From Oscillospiraceae bacterium (GTDB lineage: Bacteria > Bacillota > Clostridia > Oscillospirales > Oscillospiraceae): a stretch of 53,670 nucleotides of DNA. Location: NCBI GenBank assembly GCA_015067945.1, contig SVLM01000011.1, positions 1-53,670 on the forward strand, read 5' to 3'. This document shows positions 8,500 to 16,643 of the stretch, piece after piece. The notes beneath the pieces are model-generated. The model did no database searches and was not told the DNA's origin. It worked only from the letters and a program-made list of their open reading frames with translations. The position numbers and the translations under genes are program-made. How positions within the stretch are numbered: position 1 is the stretch's first letter; the number at the start of each line of letters is the position of its first letter.

Positions 8500-8528
8500 T
8501 TGAATATTAGCAAATATTTGCCTATACT
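8500..8528 (+). promoter_or_regulatory. Promoter with embedded palindromic operator candidate
   Basis: TTGAAT (8500-8505), 17 bases, TATACT (8523-8528), driving the small Cys-rich gene. The spacer contains the perfect palindrome GCAAATATTTGC (8510-8521), well placed for repression by the divergent HTH protein. Confidence 0.7.
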
Positions 8529-8557
8529 ATATATCAACTTAATCAGGAGGGGATAGA

Positions 8558-8764
8558 ATGGTTTGGCAAGAGCAAGATCCGATTCCTAAGGAATGTAGAC
8601 ACTGTAAAAAGGATTGCTACAACTGCGATGTTGCCGGTAAACGGTGGACACTTATACAAAAGGATGAACTGCGTATACAACGCAAAATGTTGGTGAGAGC
8701 AGTTGAACGATTACAGCGAAAAATCCAAGAAATTGATCACGCATTGGAAATGTCGGAAGGCTAG
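8558..8764 (+). CDS. Small Cys-rich hypothetical protein, divergent from the HTH regulator
   Basis: 68 residues with AGGAGGGG just before the ATG. Residues 13-25 hold four cysteines and a histidine (CRHCKKDCYNCD), suggesting a metal-binding knuckle. The second half is charged and probably helical (QRKMLVRAVERLQRKIQEIDHALEM). I do not recognise a named family. The shared promoter region and candidate operator suggest it is the target of the divergent HTH regulator. Confidence 0.7.
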   Translation: MVWQEQDPIPKECRHCKKDCYNCDVAGKRWTLIQKDELRIQRKMLVRAVERLQRKIQEIDHALEMSEG

Positions 8765-8776
8765 ATTGCTTAGGTT

Positions 8777-9355
8777 CTACAAAGCAAAAATTGCCGCTTC
8801 CAGACCGCGGACGATGTCAGCGAGGGGAAGGTTCGGGGTGCCTTGCTCCGGCAGGTAGGGGACATGGATGAAGCCTACCCGGACAGCGGTGCCGGCATAG
8901 TGATGCAGCAGGGAATAAAGGGTGTCGTTGCACACAAATGCTCCGGCACTGTTGGAAGCCACAGCCGGCACGCCGGTGGTGCTGATGGCGGCGACCATAT
9001 CGGCAACGGGCAAAGTGGTGAAGTAGGCGGCAGGGCCGTCAGCCGACACCTGCTCACCATTGGGTCGGAAGCCTGCGTTGTCCGGAATCTTACCGTCCCG
9101 GATATTCACGGCGATCCGCTCCGGGGTGATGGCACTGCGGCCTCCGGCTTGTCCGATGCACAAAATGGCGTCGGGGTGGCAGCTGTCTGCAAAGGCAAGG
9201 ACTTTTTCAGCGGCAAGACCGAATACAGTGGGGATTTGAAGTTTACATAACGTATATTCGCCAACTTGCTCCGGCAAAGCATTTACCGCCTCCCAAGCGG
9301 GATTGATCTGTTCGCCACCAAAAGGGTCAAAACCGGTGATCAGCAATTTTCCCAT
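8777..9355 (-). CDS. pcp: Pyroglutamyl-peptidase I
   Basis: 192 residues; a cytoplasmic cysteine peptidase that removes N-terminal pyroglutamate from peptides. The N-terminus LLITGFDPFGG and the PERIAVN stretch are signatures of family C15. The catalytic triad is visible as Glu79 (TPERIA), Cys142 (ASNSAGAFVCND) and His164 (GFIHVPYLPEQ). The start at 9355 is chosen because AAAGGAGG lies upstream and the protein then begins at the usual position; an in-frame codon at 9406 overlaps the -35 box of the promoter. Confidence 0.93.
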   Translation of the reverse strand: MGKLLITGFDPFGGEQINPAWEAVNALPEQVGEYTLCKLQIPTVFGLAAEKVLAFADSCHPDAILCIGQAGGRSAITPERIAVNIRDGKIPDNAGFRPNGEQVSADGPAAYFTTLPVADMVAAISTTGVPAVASNSAGAFVCNDTLYSLLHHYAGTAVRVGFIHVPYLPEQGTPNLPLADIVRGLEAAIFAL

Positions 9356-9377
9356 ACCTACGCCTCCTTTTTTGGAA

Positions 9378-9406
9378 ATTTTAACACAAACACAGGCTTT
9401 TGGCAA
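9378..9406 (-). promoter_or_regulatory. Promoter of pcp
   Basis: Minus strand TTGCCA (9406-9401), 17 bases, TAAAAT (9383-9378), ending about 22 bases before the start codon. Confidence 0.7.
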
Positions 9407-9496
9407 GATTTACACTTCCAATTTTGAATAATAAGGTGTATAATATATAAGTTATAAGAAATGTATGCAAAATAATCCGCCAAGGAGGACATACTT

Positions 9497-10705
9497 ATGA
9501 ATCAGAAACTGACATTGACCGCTGCTCAGGGAAATGCCCTGCGAACCGGTTTTCAGAGCGTTTTCGGCAATGCCCCGGAGCGTTATTTTTCCGCTCCCGG
9601 CCGCACGGAAATCGGCGGCAACCACACCGACCATCAGCGTGGCCATGTGCTGGCGGCTGCGGTGAATCTGGACACCAATGCGGCAGTAGGGCTCAACGGA
9701 ACCAATTGGATCCGTGTCCAGTCTGCCGGTTACCCCATGTGTCAGGTGGACATCACCGACTTGACCCCCAAGAACGAGGAGATCAATTCCACTGCCTCCC
9801 TGATCCGTGGCGTTGCTGCCCGTTTTGCACAGCTGGGCTGCGAAGTCAAGGGCTTTGATGCCTATGTGGAGTCCACAGTTCTGCCCGGCTCCGGTCTGTC
9901 TTCCTCCGCTGCTTTTGAGGTGCTTATCGGCACGATCATCAACCACCTGTTCTTCGGGGGCAAGGTTTCCCAGCCCGAGGTGGCTATGATCGGTCAGTAT
10001 GCGGAAAATGTGTTCTTCGGCAAGCCCTGCGGCTTGATGGATCAGACTGCGTCCGCTGTGGGCGGCATGATTACCATCGACTTTTTTGAGAAGGATCATC
10101 CCGTCATCGAGACTGTGGACTTTGATTTTGCATCCTGCGGTCATGCTCTGTGCATCATCGACAGCCGGGCCAGCCATGCTGACCTGACCGACGAGTATGC
10201 CGCCATCACCCAGGAGATGAAGTCTGTCTGTGCCCATTTTGGCAAGGATGTGCTGACGGAAATCGACGAAAAGGACTTCTACGCAGCCATTCCGGTGCTC
10301 CGGGAAACCTGCGGCGATCGGGCAGTGCTTCGCTGCATCCACTTCTACGCCGATAATGCCAGAGTGCCCATGCAGGTGGCGGCTCTGCGGAAGGGTGATT
10401 TCTCTGAATTCCTGAGAATGGTCAAGGAAAGCGGACACTCCTCCTGGATGTATCTGCAGAATGTGATTCCTGCCAACTACAAGGCTCATCAGGATGTGGC
10501 TGTGACGCTGTGTCTGTGTGACCACTATCTGCAGGGCAAGGGTGCTTACCGCGTTCACGGCGGTGGCTTTGCCGGCACGGTGCAGGCCTTCGTTCCCTTT
10601 GAAATTCTGGAGGATTTCCGCAAGGGCATGGACAGTGCCCTGGGCGAGGGTGCCTGCCACGTTCTGTCCATCCGTCCTCAGGGCGGTGTTGAGGCGTTTT
10701 GTTGA
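9497..10705 (+). CDS. galK: Galactokinase (GHMP kinase)
   Basis: 402 residues, ATP-dependent phosphorylation of galactose, the entry step of the Leloir pathway. The galactokinase signature appears as GRTEIGGNHTDHQ at residues 35-47 (classical form GRVNLIGEHTDY). The GHMP ATP-binding loop is LPGSGLSSSAAFEV near residues 129-142, and the C-terminal motif is HGGGFAGTVQAF. AAGGAGG precedes the ATG. Upstream, TTGAAT-16-TATAAG or TTCCAA-17-TATAAT (about 9420-9460) could be the promoter. No other Leloir genes are nearby. The altered signature is a clade variant, so substrate assignment is likely but not absolute. Confidence 0.9.
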   Translation: MNQKLTLTAAQGNALRTGFQSVFGNAPERYFSAPGRTEIGGNHTDHQRGHVLAAAVNLDTNAAVGLNGTNWIRVQSAGYPMCQVDITDLTPKNEEINSTASLIRGVAARFAQLGCEVKGFDAYVESTVLPGSGLSSSAAFEVLIGTIINHLFFGGKVSQPEVAMIGQYAENVFFGKPCGLMDQTASAVGGMITIDFFEKDHPVIETVDFDFASCGHALCIIDSRASHADLTDEYAAITQEMKSVCAHFGKDVLTEIDEKDFYAAIPVLRETCGDRAVLRCIHFYADNARVPMQVAALRKGDFSEFLRMVKESGHSSWMYLQNVIPANYKAHQDVAVTLCLCDHYLQGKGAYRVHGGGFAGTVQAFVPFEILEDFRKGMDSALGEGACHVLSIRPQGGVEAFC

Positions 10706-10750
10706 TTTATCAATACGTAAAGATCTTTAAAAACAAAGGATTACATATAG

Positions 10751-12025
10751 ATGGAAATCAATTACCGATGGAAAAAATCCTATAAAACCGCCAAATATCC
10801 CATACGGCAGCCAAAGTGGCTAACCTGGGTGATTTGGATGCTGTCTAAAATCGCTCTGATTGGTAAGAAGTATGAGCTGGAGACCATCGATATGGAGGGC
10901 CTAGAGCCGCCGTATATCATTTTCAGCAACCATATGGCCTTTATTGATTTTGAACTGGCAGCCATGGTCACATATCCCAAACGGGTGAGCAATGTGGTCA
11001 ATATCGACGGCTATCACATGATGCCATGGCTCCTGACCTGGATCGGTTCCATCTGTACCCGGAAATTTACAAATGATATCCATCTGGTCAAATCTGTCCG
11101 CCGTGTGCTGCAAAATGGAGACATTTTGTGTATGTATCCCGAGGCACGGTATACGCCCATCGGCACAACCTCCTTCCTGCCGGACTCACTGGGTCGGCTG
11201 GTGAAGATGAACAAGGTTCCTTTGGTAGTGGTGACCCACCGGGGAAACTATCTGTATTCTCCCTTCTGGGCATACAAAAATAAGCGGAAAGTGCCCATGA
11301 AAACAACTTTCCGTCAGGTGCTAACTGCCCAGCAGGTGGAGCAAATGAGTGCGGAGCAGATCAACGCGGTGATCTGGGAGGCAATGCAGTATGATGAGTA
11401 CCGCTATCAGTTGGACAATAGCATTTTGATTACGGAGCCGAATCGGGCTGAGGGTCTGCAAAAGGTGCTGTACCAGTGTCCTCATTGCCACACAGAGTTT
11501 CAGATGGCTACCGAGAGGGCGGAAATTTTCTGCAAGCATTGCGGTAGGCGGTGGCATATGCAGGCAAACGGTCAGCTGCAGGCCCTGGAAGGACAGACCG
11601 AGTTTGCCCATATCCCGGACTGGTTTGAATGGGAACGGGAGCAGGTGCGGCAACAGATTCTGGCGGGGGAATACCGCTACGAGGATGAGGTGGAGGTTTA
11701 CTCCTTCCCGCGATGCTACCGCTTTATTCCTTTGGGAAAAGCTAAGGTGTGCCACGATTTTGAAAATGGATTCACCATTGATGGCCACTACCGGGGAGAG
11801 GATTATCATATCCGCCGTCCGCCCAGGGGCATGAACAGCCTGCACGTGGAATATGATTTCCACCGGTTCCGGAAGGAAAATTGCTTTGATATTTCCACTC
11901 AGGATGATTCCTTCTACTGCTACCCAACCAATCCGGATATTATTACCAAACTGGCCTTTGCCACGGAGGAGATCTACAAGATTCACGCCGAAGAAAAAAG
12001 ACGGCAAAAAGGACTAAAAATATAA
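10751..12025 (+). CDS. PlsC-like acyltransferase fused to a zinc-ribbon region
   Basis: 424 residues. A hydrophobic stretch WLTWVIWMLSKIALIG (residues 23-38) precedes an LPLAT/PlsC domain. The catalytic HX4D motif is H61-MAFI-D66, and YPEARYT is the acceptor-binding block that replaces the usual EGTRS. After about residue 240 comes a zinc ribbon (CPHC...CKHC, about residues 243-264), then about 160 residues of unknown domain. Plain PlsC proteins end near 240 residues, so this is a long multi-domain form. The family transfers acyl chains to lysophospholipids at the membrane; the role of the extra part is unknown. The ribosome binding site is weak (AAAGGA). Confidence 0.82.
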   Translation: MEINYRWKKSYKTAKYPIRQPKWLTWVIWMLSKIALIGKKYELETIDMEGLEPPYIIFSNHMAFIDFELAAMVTYPKRVSNVVNIDGYHMMPWLLTWIGSICTRKFTNDIHLVKSVRRVLQNGDILCMYPEARYTPIGTTSFLPDSLGRLVKMNKVPLVVVTHRGNYLYSPFWAYKNKRKVPMKTTFRQVLTAQQVEQMSAEQINAVIWEAMQYDEYRYQLDNSILITEPNRAEGLQKVLYQCPHCHTEFQMATERAEIFCKHCGRRWHMQANGQLQALEGQTEFAHIPDWFEWEREQVRQQILAGEYRYEDEVEVYSFPRCYRFIPLGKAKVCHDFENGFTIDGHYRGEDYHIRRPPRGMNSLHVEYDFHRFRKENCFDISTQDDSFYCYPTNPDIITKLAFATEEIYKIHAEEKRRQKGLKI

Positions 12026-12029
12026 ATGG

Positions 12030-12084
12030 AAAAGCCGACAGGGTGCACCCTGTCGGCTTTTTGCGGGCGATTCGTGAATCGCCC
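12030..12084 (+). terminator. Strong terminator followed by a second palindromic hairpin
   Basis: AAAAGCCGACAGGG/CCCTGTCGGCTTTTTT (12030-12062) is a textbook terminator that can also serve the converging mtlD gene. GGGCGATTCGTGAATCGCCC (12065-12084) is a separate near-perfect palindrome of a type common between genes in such genomes. Confidence 0.85.
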
Positions 12085-12090
12085 CTACGT

Positions 12091-13230
12091 TCATTTCATG
12101 GAGTTGTAAGCGGCCAGAACCTTATCTGCTGCATCGCCTTCAATACCGGTGATCTCGGTCAGGGCACCAATGACGCCCTTCTCGGCGATCAGAGCCTGCA
12201 GCTGTACGCTCTGGGGATCCTCGGAATTGTCATACAGCATGGCAGCAGCTACGCCGATGGCGTAGTTATCAACCGGCAGGCCGTATTCCATCGCCAGTTT
12301 CATGGGGCCCACCAGACGGTCGTTGGGAGCCAGCTTACGCATGGGCTCACGGGCAACACGCTTGTTTTCGTCCACAAGGTAGGGGTTGCGGAAGCGGTTG
12401 ACGGCAGTGGCGGAGTATGCTGCCATTGCCTCGGGAGCGAAGCCGTGACGCTTGCACAGAGCAGCACTGCACTCTGCCATAACGCCGGTGACGATCTTCT
12501 CAATCTCAGGATCGTTGATGGACTCGCGAATGGTGTTGTGACCCTTGACACAGCCCAGGCAAGCAGTGATGCAGTGGGGGCCGTTGAAGCCGTAGAGCTT
12601 CCGCTCAAGGTAGGGCTCCAGCTTGTCCACGATCTCCATGCCGTCAAGACCGGCGAAATTGCCCTTGATACCGGCACGCTCCACATCCCACTCGCAGTGA
12701 CGCTCCACCATCACATCGGTGATGTTCTCACTGCGGAAGGGGGGCACGATCCGGTCCACAACACAGTCGGGGAAGCCAACATATTCATCGGCGTAGGCCT
12801 TATCCGCGTCACTGAGTCGGTCATAGACATGGGCCTTCAGCTGAGAGGATGCCCGGATTGCGTTCTCGCAGGCGATAATATTCATGCAGGACTTCACACC
12901 GGCAGCCCGACGGGCGGCAATACCGGCGGCAAAGGTACCGGCAATTCGAGGCAGGATGGTCAGGCCCACGGCAGTGGTCACCAGCTCGGCATCCACAAAT
13001 TCGTTGGCCAGCTCGGGGGCGGTGGAGTTCATGGCGGAGATGTTGGAAACAACTACATCCTCGCAGTTTTCGTCCACAATGTGAACGGTGTATTCCTTGC
13101 GGGTGTTGATGGCGTCAAGCAATGGCTGGAACACATCGGCGAACAGCACATGGTAGCCTGCCTTTTCCAGCAGCAAGCCGATGAAACCGCGGCCAATGTT
13201 GCCGCCGCCAAACATAATTGCTTTTTTCAT
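12091..13230 (-). CDS. mtlD: Mannitol-1-phosphate 5-dehydrogenase
   Basis: 379 residues, NAD-dependent interconversion of mannitol-1-phosphate and fructose-6-phosphate. The N-terminal Rossmann motif is MKKAIMFGGGNIGRGFIG. The C-terminal catalytic half contains KLYGFNGPHCITACLGCVKGHNTIRE and ENKRVAREPMRKLAPNDRLVGP, characteristic of the MtlD family. The start at 13230 has GGAGG 7 bases upstream. It has its own promoter and no mannitol PTS or regulator gene beside it, so the link to mannitol uptake cannot be read from this window. Confidence 0.92.
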   Translation of the reverse strand: MKKAIMFGGGNIGRGFIGLLLEKAGYHVLFADVFQPLLDAINTRKEYTVHIVDENCEDVVVSNISAMNSTAPELANEFVDAELVTTAVGLTILPRIAGTFAAGIAARRAAGVKSCMNIIACENAIRASSQLKAHVYDRLSDADKAYADEYVGFPDCVVDRIVPPFRSENITDVMVERHCEWDVERAGIKGNFAGLDGMEIVDKLEPYLERKLYGFNGPHCITACLGCVKGHNTIRESINDPEIEKIVTGVMAECSAALCKRHGFAPEAMAAYSATAVNRFRNPYLVDENKRVAREPMRKLAPNDRLVGPMKLAMEYGLPVDNYAIGVAAAMLYDNSEDPQSVQLQALIAEKGVIGALTEITGIEGDAADKVLAAYNSMK

Positions 13231-13277
13231 AAGAAACCTCCAAATGTACAAGATTGTAAGGCTGTGTTAACCTGACT

Positions 13278-13306
13278 ATCATACTGCAATTGGACAAAAA
13301 TGTCAA
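13278..13306 (-). promoter_or_regulatory. Promoter of mtlD
   Basis: Minus strand TTGACA (13306-13301), 17 bases, TATGAT (13283-13278). Confidence 0.8.
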
Positions 13307-13313
13307 TTTATAC

Positions 13314-13349
13314 GCAAAAAATCGTGGGTACGGATGTACCCACGATTTT
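13314..13349 (-). terminator. Terminator of the rpsB-tsf operon
   Basis: Minus-strand hairpin AAAATCGTGGGTAC/GTACCCACGATTTT followed by a T-run, 14 bases after the tsf stop codon and directly upstream of the mtlD promoter. Confidence 0.88.
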
Positions 13350-13362
13350 GTATAAAAGGGAA

Positions 13363-14289
13363 TTACTTCTTTGCACCGGCGATCTGAGCGGCAACCTCGT
13401 CAGCGAAGTTCTCTTCCTTCTTCTCAATGCCCTCACCCTTAATGTAGTGGATAGCATTGACGAAGGTGATCTTGCCACCCTGCTTCTTGGCAGCGTCAGC
13501 AATGTAGCCGGCAACGTCGCCTTTGAACAGGTCGCTGCGGACGAAGTCCTGCTGCAGCAGGCAGATCTCCTTGAAGAAGGCAGCGATCTTGCCCTGAGCG
13601 ATCTTCTCCTTAACCTGAGCGGGCTTGGAAGCCATCTTGGGATCGTTGTCCATAGCAGCGATCTGAACGGCCAGCTCCTTGTCGATCTCGGCCTGGGGAA
13701 CCAGGTTCTTGTCCCAGTATCTGGGGTTCATAGCAGCGATCTGCATAGCCACGTTCTTACCGACCTCGGTAGCGTCAGCACCCTCAACGGCCAGGTTGAC
13801 CAGAACACCGTGGGAACCGCCGGCGTGGACATAAGCAACGCTGACGTTCTCGGCGAAACGGTCGAAGCGGCGAATCTGCATATTCTCGCCGATGGACATG
13901 ACCTTCTCCTGCATGATCTCGGTGACGGTCAGGTTGGAGTTGGGATAGGTGCAAGCCTTCAGAGCCTCAACATCAGCGGGGTTCTGAGTAGCAACAACGA
14001 CAGCCAGGTTCTTGACCAGGTCCATGAAAGCATCGGTCTTGGCAGCGAAGTCGGTCTCGGAGTTGACCTCGATGACAACGCCCACACCGTCAACGACGGT
14101 AGCGTAAGCAACGCCTTCAGCGGCAATGCGGTCAGCCTTCTTGGCAGCCTTGGCCAGGCCCTTCTCGCGGAGCCAGTCAACAGCCTTGTCCATATCGCCG
14201 TCGGTAGCAGCCAGAGCAGCCTTGCAGTCCATCATACCGACGTTGGTCATTTCACGCAGCTTCTTAACATCTTGAGCAGTAAAAGCCAT
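13363..14289 (-). CDS. tsf: Elongation factor Ts
   Basis: 308 residues; the nucleotide exchange factor for EF-Tu. The N-terminal UBA-like region VKKLREMTNVGMMDCKAAL and the following WLREKGLAKAAKKADRIAAEG are diagnostic, as is FVRSD in the C-terminal half. The ATG has AGGAGG upstream. The gene lies 35 bases after rpsB on the same strand and shares its transcript and terminator, the usual bacterial arrangement. Confidence 0.98.
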   Translation of the reverse strand: MAFTAQDVKKLREMTNVGMMDCKAALAATDGDMDKAVDWLREKGLAKAAKKADRIAAEGVAYATVVDGVGVVIEVNSETDFAAKTDAFMDLVKNLAVVVATQNPADVEALKACTYPNSNLTVTEIMQEKVMSIGENMQIRRFDRFAENVSVAYVHAGGSHGVLVNLAVEGADATEVGKNVAMQIAAMNPRYWDKNLVPQAEIDKELAVQIAAMDNDPKMASKPAQVKEKIAQGKIAAFFKEICLLQQDFVRSDLFKGDVAGYIADAAKKQGGKITFVNAIHYIKGEGIEKKEENFADEVAAQIAGAKK

Positions 14290-14324
14290 TTTTGTTATCC
14301 TCCTAAAGTATTCAGTGGTTGGAA

Positions 14325-15059
14325 TTACTCTGCAGCGGGAGCTTCGACAGCCTCGGCGACCTCAGCCACGGCGTCCTCGCCCTGGCGGCCCTCGATGATG
14401 GCGTTAGCCATAGCGGAGGCGATCAGGCGGATAGCACGGATAGCGTCGTCGTTGCCGGGGATAACATAATCGATCTCGTCGGGATCGCAGTTGGTGTCAA
14501 CGATAGCCACGATGGGGATGTTCAGCTTGTGAGCCTCGGCAATGGCGTTACGCTCACGGCGGGGATCAACGATGAACAGAGCAGCGGGAATCTTCTTCAT
14601 TTCCTTAACGCCGCCCAGGTACTTCTCCAGCTTCTCGATCTCGCCCTGCAGCTTGATGACTTCCTTCTTGGGCAGCATTGCGAAGGTGCCGTCCTCTTCC
14701 ATCTTGCGCAGCTGAGCCAGACGGTCGATACGGGTACGCATGGTGCGGAAGTTGGTCAGCATACCGCCCAGCCAACGAGCGTTGACATAGTAGCTACCGC
14801 AGCGGGCAGCCTCTTCCTTGATAGCGTCCTGAGCCTGCTTCTTGGTGCCGACGAACAGGATGTTGCCACCGTTAGCGGAGGTCTCACGGATGAAGTTGTA
14901 GGACTCTTCCAGCTTCTTAACGGTCTTCTGCAGGTCAATAATGTGGATACCGTTACGCTCGGTGTAGATGTAGGTACCCATCTTGGGGTTCCAGCGGCGG
15001 GTCTGGTGACCGAAGTGTACGCCGGCCTCCAGCAGTTGTTTCATAGATACGACAGCCAT
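14325..15059 (-). CDS. rpsB: 30S ribosomal protein uS2
   Basis: 244 residues: [35 protein letters not shown] and [10 protein letters not shown] are conserved uS2 blocks. The tail ([17 protein letters not shown]) is acidic and Ala-rich. The start at 15059 has GGAGA 9 bases upstream; the frame stays open further upstream, but that is the leader. First gene of rpsB-tsf. Confidence 0.98.
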   Translation of the reverse strand: MAVVSMKQLLEAGVHFGHQTRRWNPKMGTYIYTERNGIHIIDLQKTVKKLEESYNFIRETSANGGNILFVGTKKQAQDAIKEEAARCGSYYVNARWLGGMLTNFRTMRTRIDRLAQLRKMEEDGTFAMLPKKEVIKLQGEIEKLEKYLGGVKEMKKIPAALFIVDPRRERNAIAEAHKLNIPIVAIVDTNCDPDEIDYVIPGNDDAIRAIRLIASAMANAIIEGRQGEDAVAEVAEAVEAPAAE

Positions 15060-15186
15060 TTTTGATATTCTCCTTTTTGTTTGTTCCTCCACCCCGTTCA
15101 TCTCGCATTGCCCGTTCTTGCGAACACTGGGGGATGCGATCACCGGGTGTGTGGGATAATGATGTCACGGGCCTTTTTGCCCATGC
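15060..15186 (-). promoter_or_regulatory. Structured 5' leader of rpsB (candidate autoregulatory RNA)
   Basis: About 125 bases lie between the predicted transcription start and the rpsB start. On the minus strand they contain a GGGC-loop-GCCC hairpin, an outer CGCAT/ATGCG stem, and an inner GTTC-GCAA-GAAC hairpin with a GNRA tetraloop. No terminator is present. Long structured leaders on rpsB commonly carry S2 feedback control in bacteria; that function here is inference. Confidence 0.5.
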
Positions 15187-15192
15187 CGAAAC

Positions 15193-15221
15193 ATTATATC
15201 CGATTAGATACAGATTTGCAA
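15193..15221 (-). promoter_or_regulatory. Promoter of rpsB-tsf
   Basis: Minus strand TTGCAA (15221-15216), 17 bases, TATAAT (15198-15193). Confidence 0.85.
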
Positions 15222-15259
15222 GTATTTTTTCCAAAATTTTTCAGAAAAATTCAACAAAA

Positions 15260-15547
15260 TTACAAACAAAAAGGAAGGATACATTTGTGACGGGGGAAGA
15301 GGCATTCGTTGGGCTTGATGTCCACCAAAATAATGTCCGGTCCGATCCGCCGGATGCATTCCCAGGGGATCACGAAATCGTCTTTTCTGCCCAAAATCCC
15401 AAAGAATCGACAGGGACCCGGGACGATCAATGCCCGGACATGGCCGCAAGGGATCTCCACCTCCACATCCGACACAAATCCAAGCCGCCGGCCGTCGCAC
15501 AGACAGATGACTTCCTTGCATTGCAGCTCCGCGATTCTGGTACCCAT
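15260..15547 (-). CDS. YlmC/YmxH-family PRC-barrel protein (sporulation-associated)
   Basis: 95 residues forming one PRC-barrel: RIAELQCKEVICLCDGRRLGFVSDVEVEI, then VPGPCRFFGILGRKDDFVIPWECIRRIGPDIILVDI. This is the YlmC/YmxH family that lies next to sigG in many spore formers. Two ATG codons are close together; the second (15547) leaves 7 bases to GGGGGAGG and is preferred over 15553, which would overlap that site. The open frame continues upstream only through repeat DNA. The biochemical role of the family is unknown. Confidence 0.85.
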   Translation of the reverse strand: MGTRIAELQCKEVICLCDGRRLGFVSDVEVEIPCGHVRALIVPGPCRFFGILGRKDDFVIPWECIRRIGPDIILVDIKPNECLFPRHKCILPFCL

Positions 15548-15616
15548 ACCCATACCTCCCCCAAAAGATGGTAAAGGATATGCGTACGGGGCAGGAGATA
15601 TGCAGGGGGAGAAAAA

Positions 15617-15837
15617 CCTTCTCCCGGGGAGAAGGTGGCCGAGCATGGCGAGGTCGGAAGAGGAATTCGGGTGTCCAAGGTAAAATACGGTAAATTTTTC
15701 AGACCTTTTAATAACTTGCCCATTACGAAGTCCGAAACGAATACAAAACCATAACTTTACTGCCCGCATTCCTCTTCAGTCACCCAAATCGGTTCTAAAG
15801 AGCCGATTTTGGTGACAGCTTCCCCTCGGGGGAAGCC
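15617..15837 (-). repeat. Composite intergenic repeat, family A, copy 1 (inverted relative to copies 2 and 3)
   Basis: 221 bp. One end is a CTTCTCC/GGAGAAGG hairpin followed by GGTGGCCGAGC...GCGAGGTCGGAAGAGGAA. The other end, on the minus strand, is a GGCTTCCCC/GGGGAAGC hairpin, an inner stem-loop (CACCAAAATCGG/CCGATTTGGGTG), and GACTGAAGAGGAATGCGGGC. The middle ~90 bases are not conserved. Copies 2 and 3 are at 26145 and 31287. Confidence 0.85.
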
Positions 15838-15863
15838 AAAGCGGCTTCGCCGCAAAGATTTGA

Positions 15864-16643
15864 CTAGGACACACTGATGCTTTTCCGCATGGCGTTGATA
15901 GCACCCTTTTCGAGCCGGGAGACCTGAGCCTGGGAGATGCCCAGTACCCCTGCTACCTCCATCTGGGTCTTTCCGTCGTAAAACCGAAGGGATAGGATCT
16001 GCTTTTCCCGGTCGTTCAAGGATTGAAAGGCACTTCGCAGAGTGATGTGCTCCATCCAATGATTCTCGGTGTTCTTCGTATCCCGCACCTGATCCATCAC
16101 CGTCAGAGGGTCACCTCCGTCGGCATACACCGGATCGTGGAGACTCACCGGAGCACACACCGCATCCAAGGCCTGACTCACATCGCTTTCCGGCAGCTGC
16201 AGCTCCTTGGAAATTTCCTCCAGGGTTGGCTCCCGCCCCAGCTGCAGGAGCAGGTATTCCTTACATTGCAGAACCCGATAGGCTACATCCCGGACGGAGC
16301 GGGATACCCGGATAGCACTGTTGTCCCGCAGATACCGCCGCACTTCACCGGCAATCATGGGAACGCCGTAGGTGGAAAAGCGGACCTGTTTGGTGGGGTC
16401 GAAATTGGCGATGGCCTTAATCAAGCCGATACAGCCCACCTGAAACAGATCGTCGGGACTTTCGCCCCGTTTATCAAATCGCTGGATCACGGAAAGCACC
16501 AAACGCAGATTCCCTTCGATCAGTGCCTGCCGGGCGTTTTCGTCGCCAAGATTTGCTTTTTGCAGCAATTCGTCCATCTGGGCAGGGGTCAATGTCTTTA
16601 AGCGGGCGGTGTTCACACCGCAGATCTCTACTTTTCCCTGCAT
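15864..16643 (-). CDS. sigG: RNA polymerase sporulation sigma factor SigG
   Basis: 259 residues, the length expected for sigma-G, which directs late transcription in the forespore. The N-terminus KVEICGVNTARLKTL is the sigma-G hallmark. Region 2 includes GNLRLVLSVIQRF and DDLFQVGCIGLIKAI. KQVRFSTYGVPMIAGEVRRYLRDN follows, and region 4 (REKQILSLRFYDGKTQMEVAGVLGISQAQVSRLEK) closes the protein. The start at 16643 has AGGAGGA 6 bases upstream. The YlmC-like gene follows downstream across repeat copy 1, as in many Clostridia. Its presence shows that the host carries the forespore programme. Confidence 0.96.
   Translation of the reverse strand: MQGKVEICGVNTARLKTLTPAQMDELLQKANLGDENARQALIEGNLRLVLSVIQRFDKRGESPDDLFQVGCIGLIKAIANFDPTKQVRFSTYGVPMIAGEVRRYLRDNSAIRVSRSVRDVAYRVLQCKEYLLLQLGREPTLEEISKELQLPESDVSQALDAVCAPVSLHDPVYADGGDPLTVMDQVRDTKNTENHWMEHITLRSAFQSLNDREKQILSLRFYDGKTQMEVAGVLGISQAQVSRLEKGAINAMRKSISVS

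Noticed and set aside
15427..15769. N-terminal extension of the YlmC-like protein
   Set aside because: The extra residues are encoded by repeat copy 1 and by sequence upstream of a perfect ribosome binding site.
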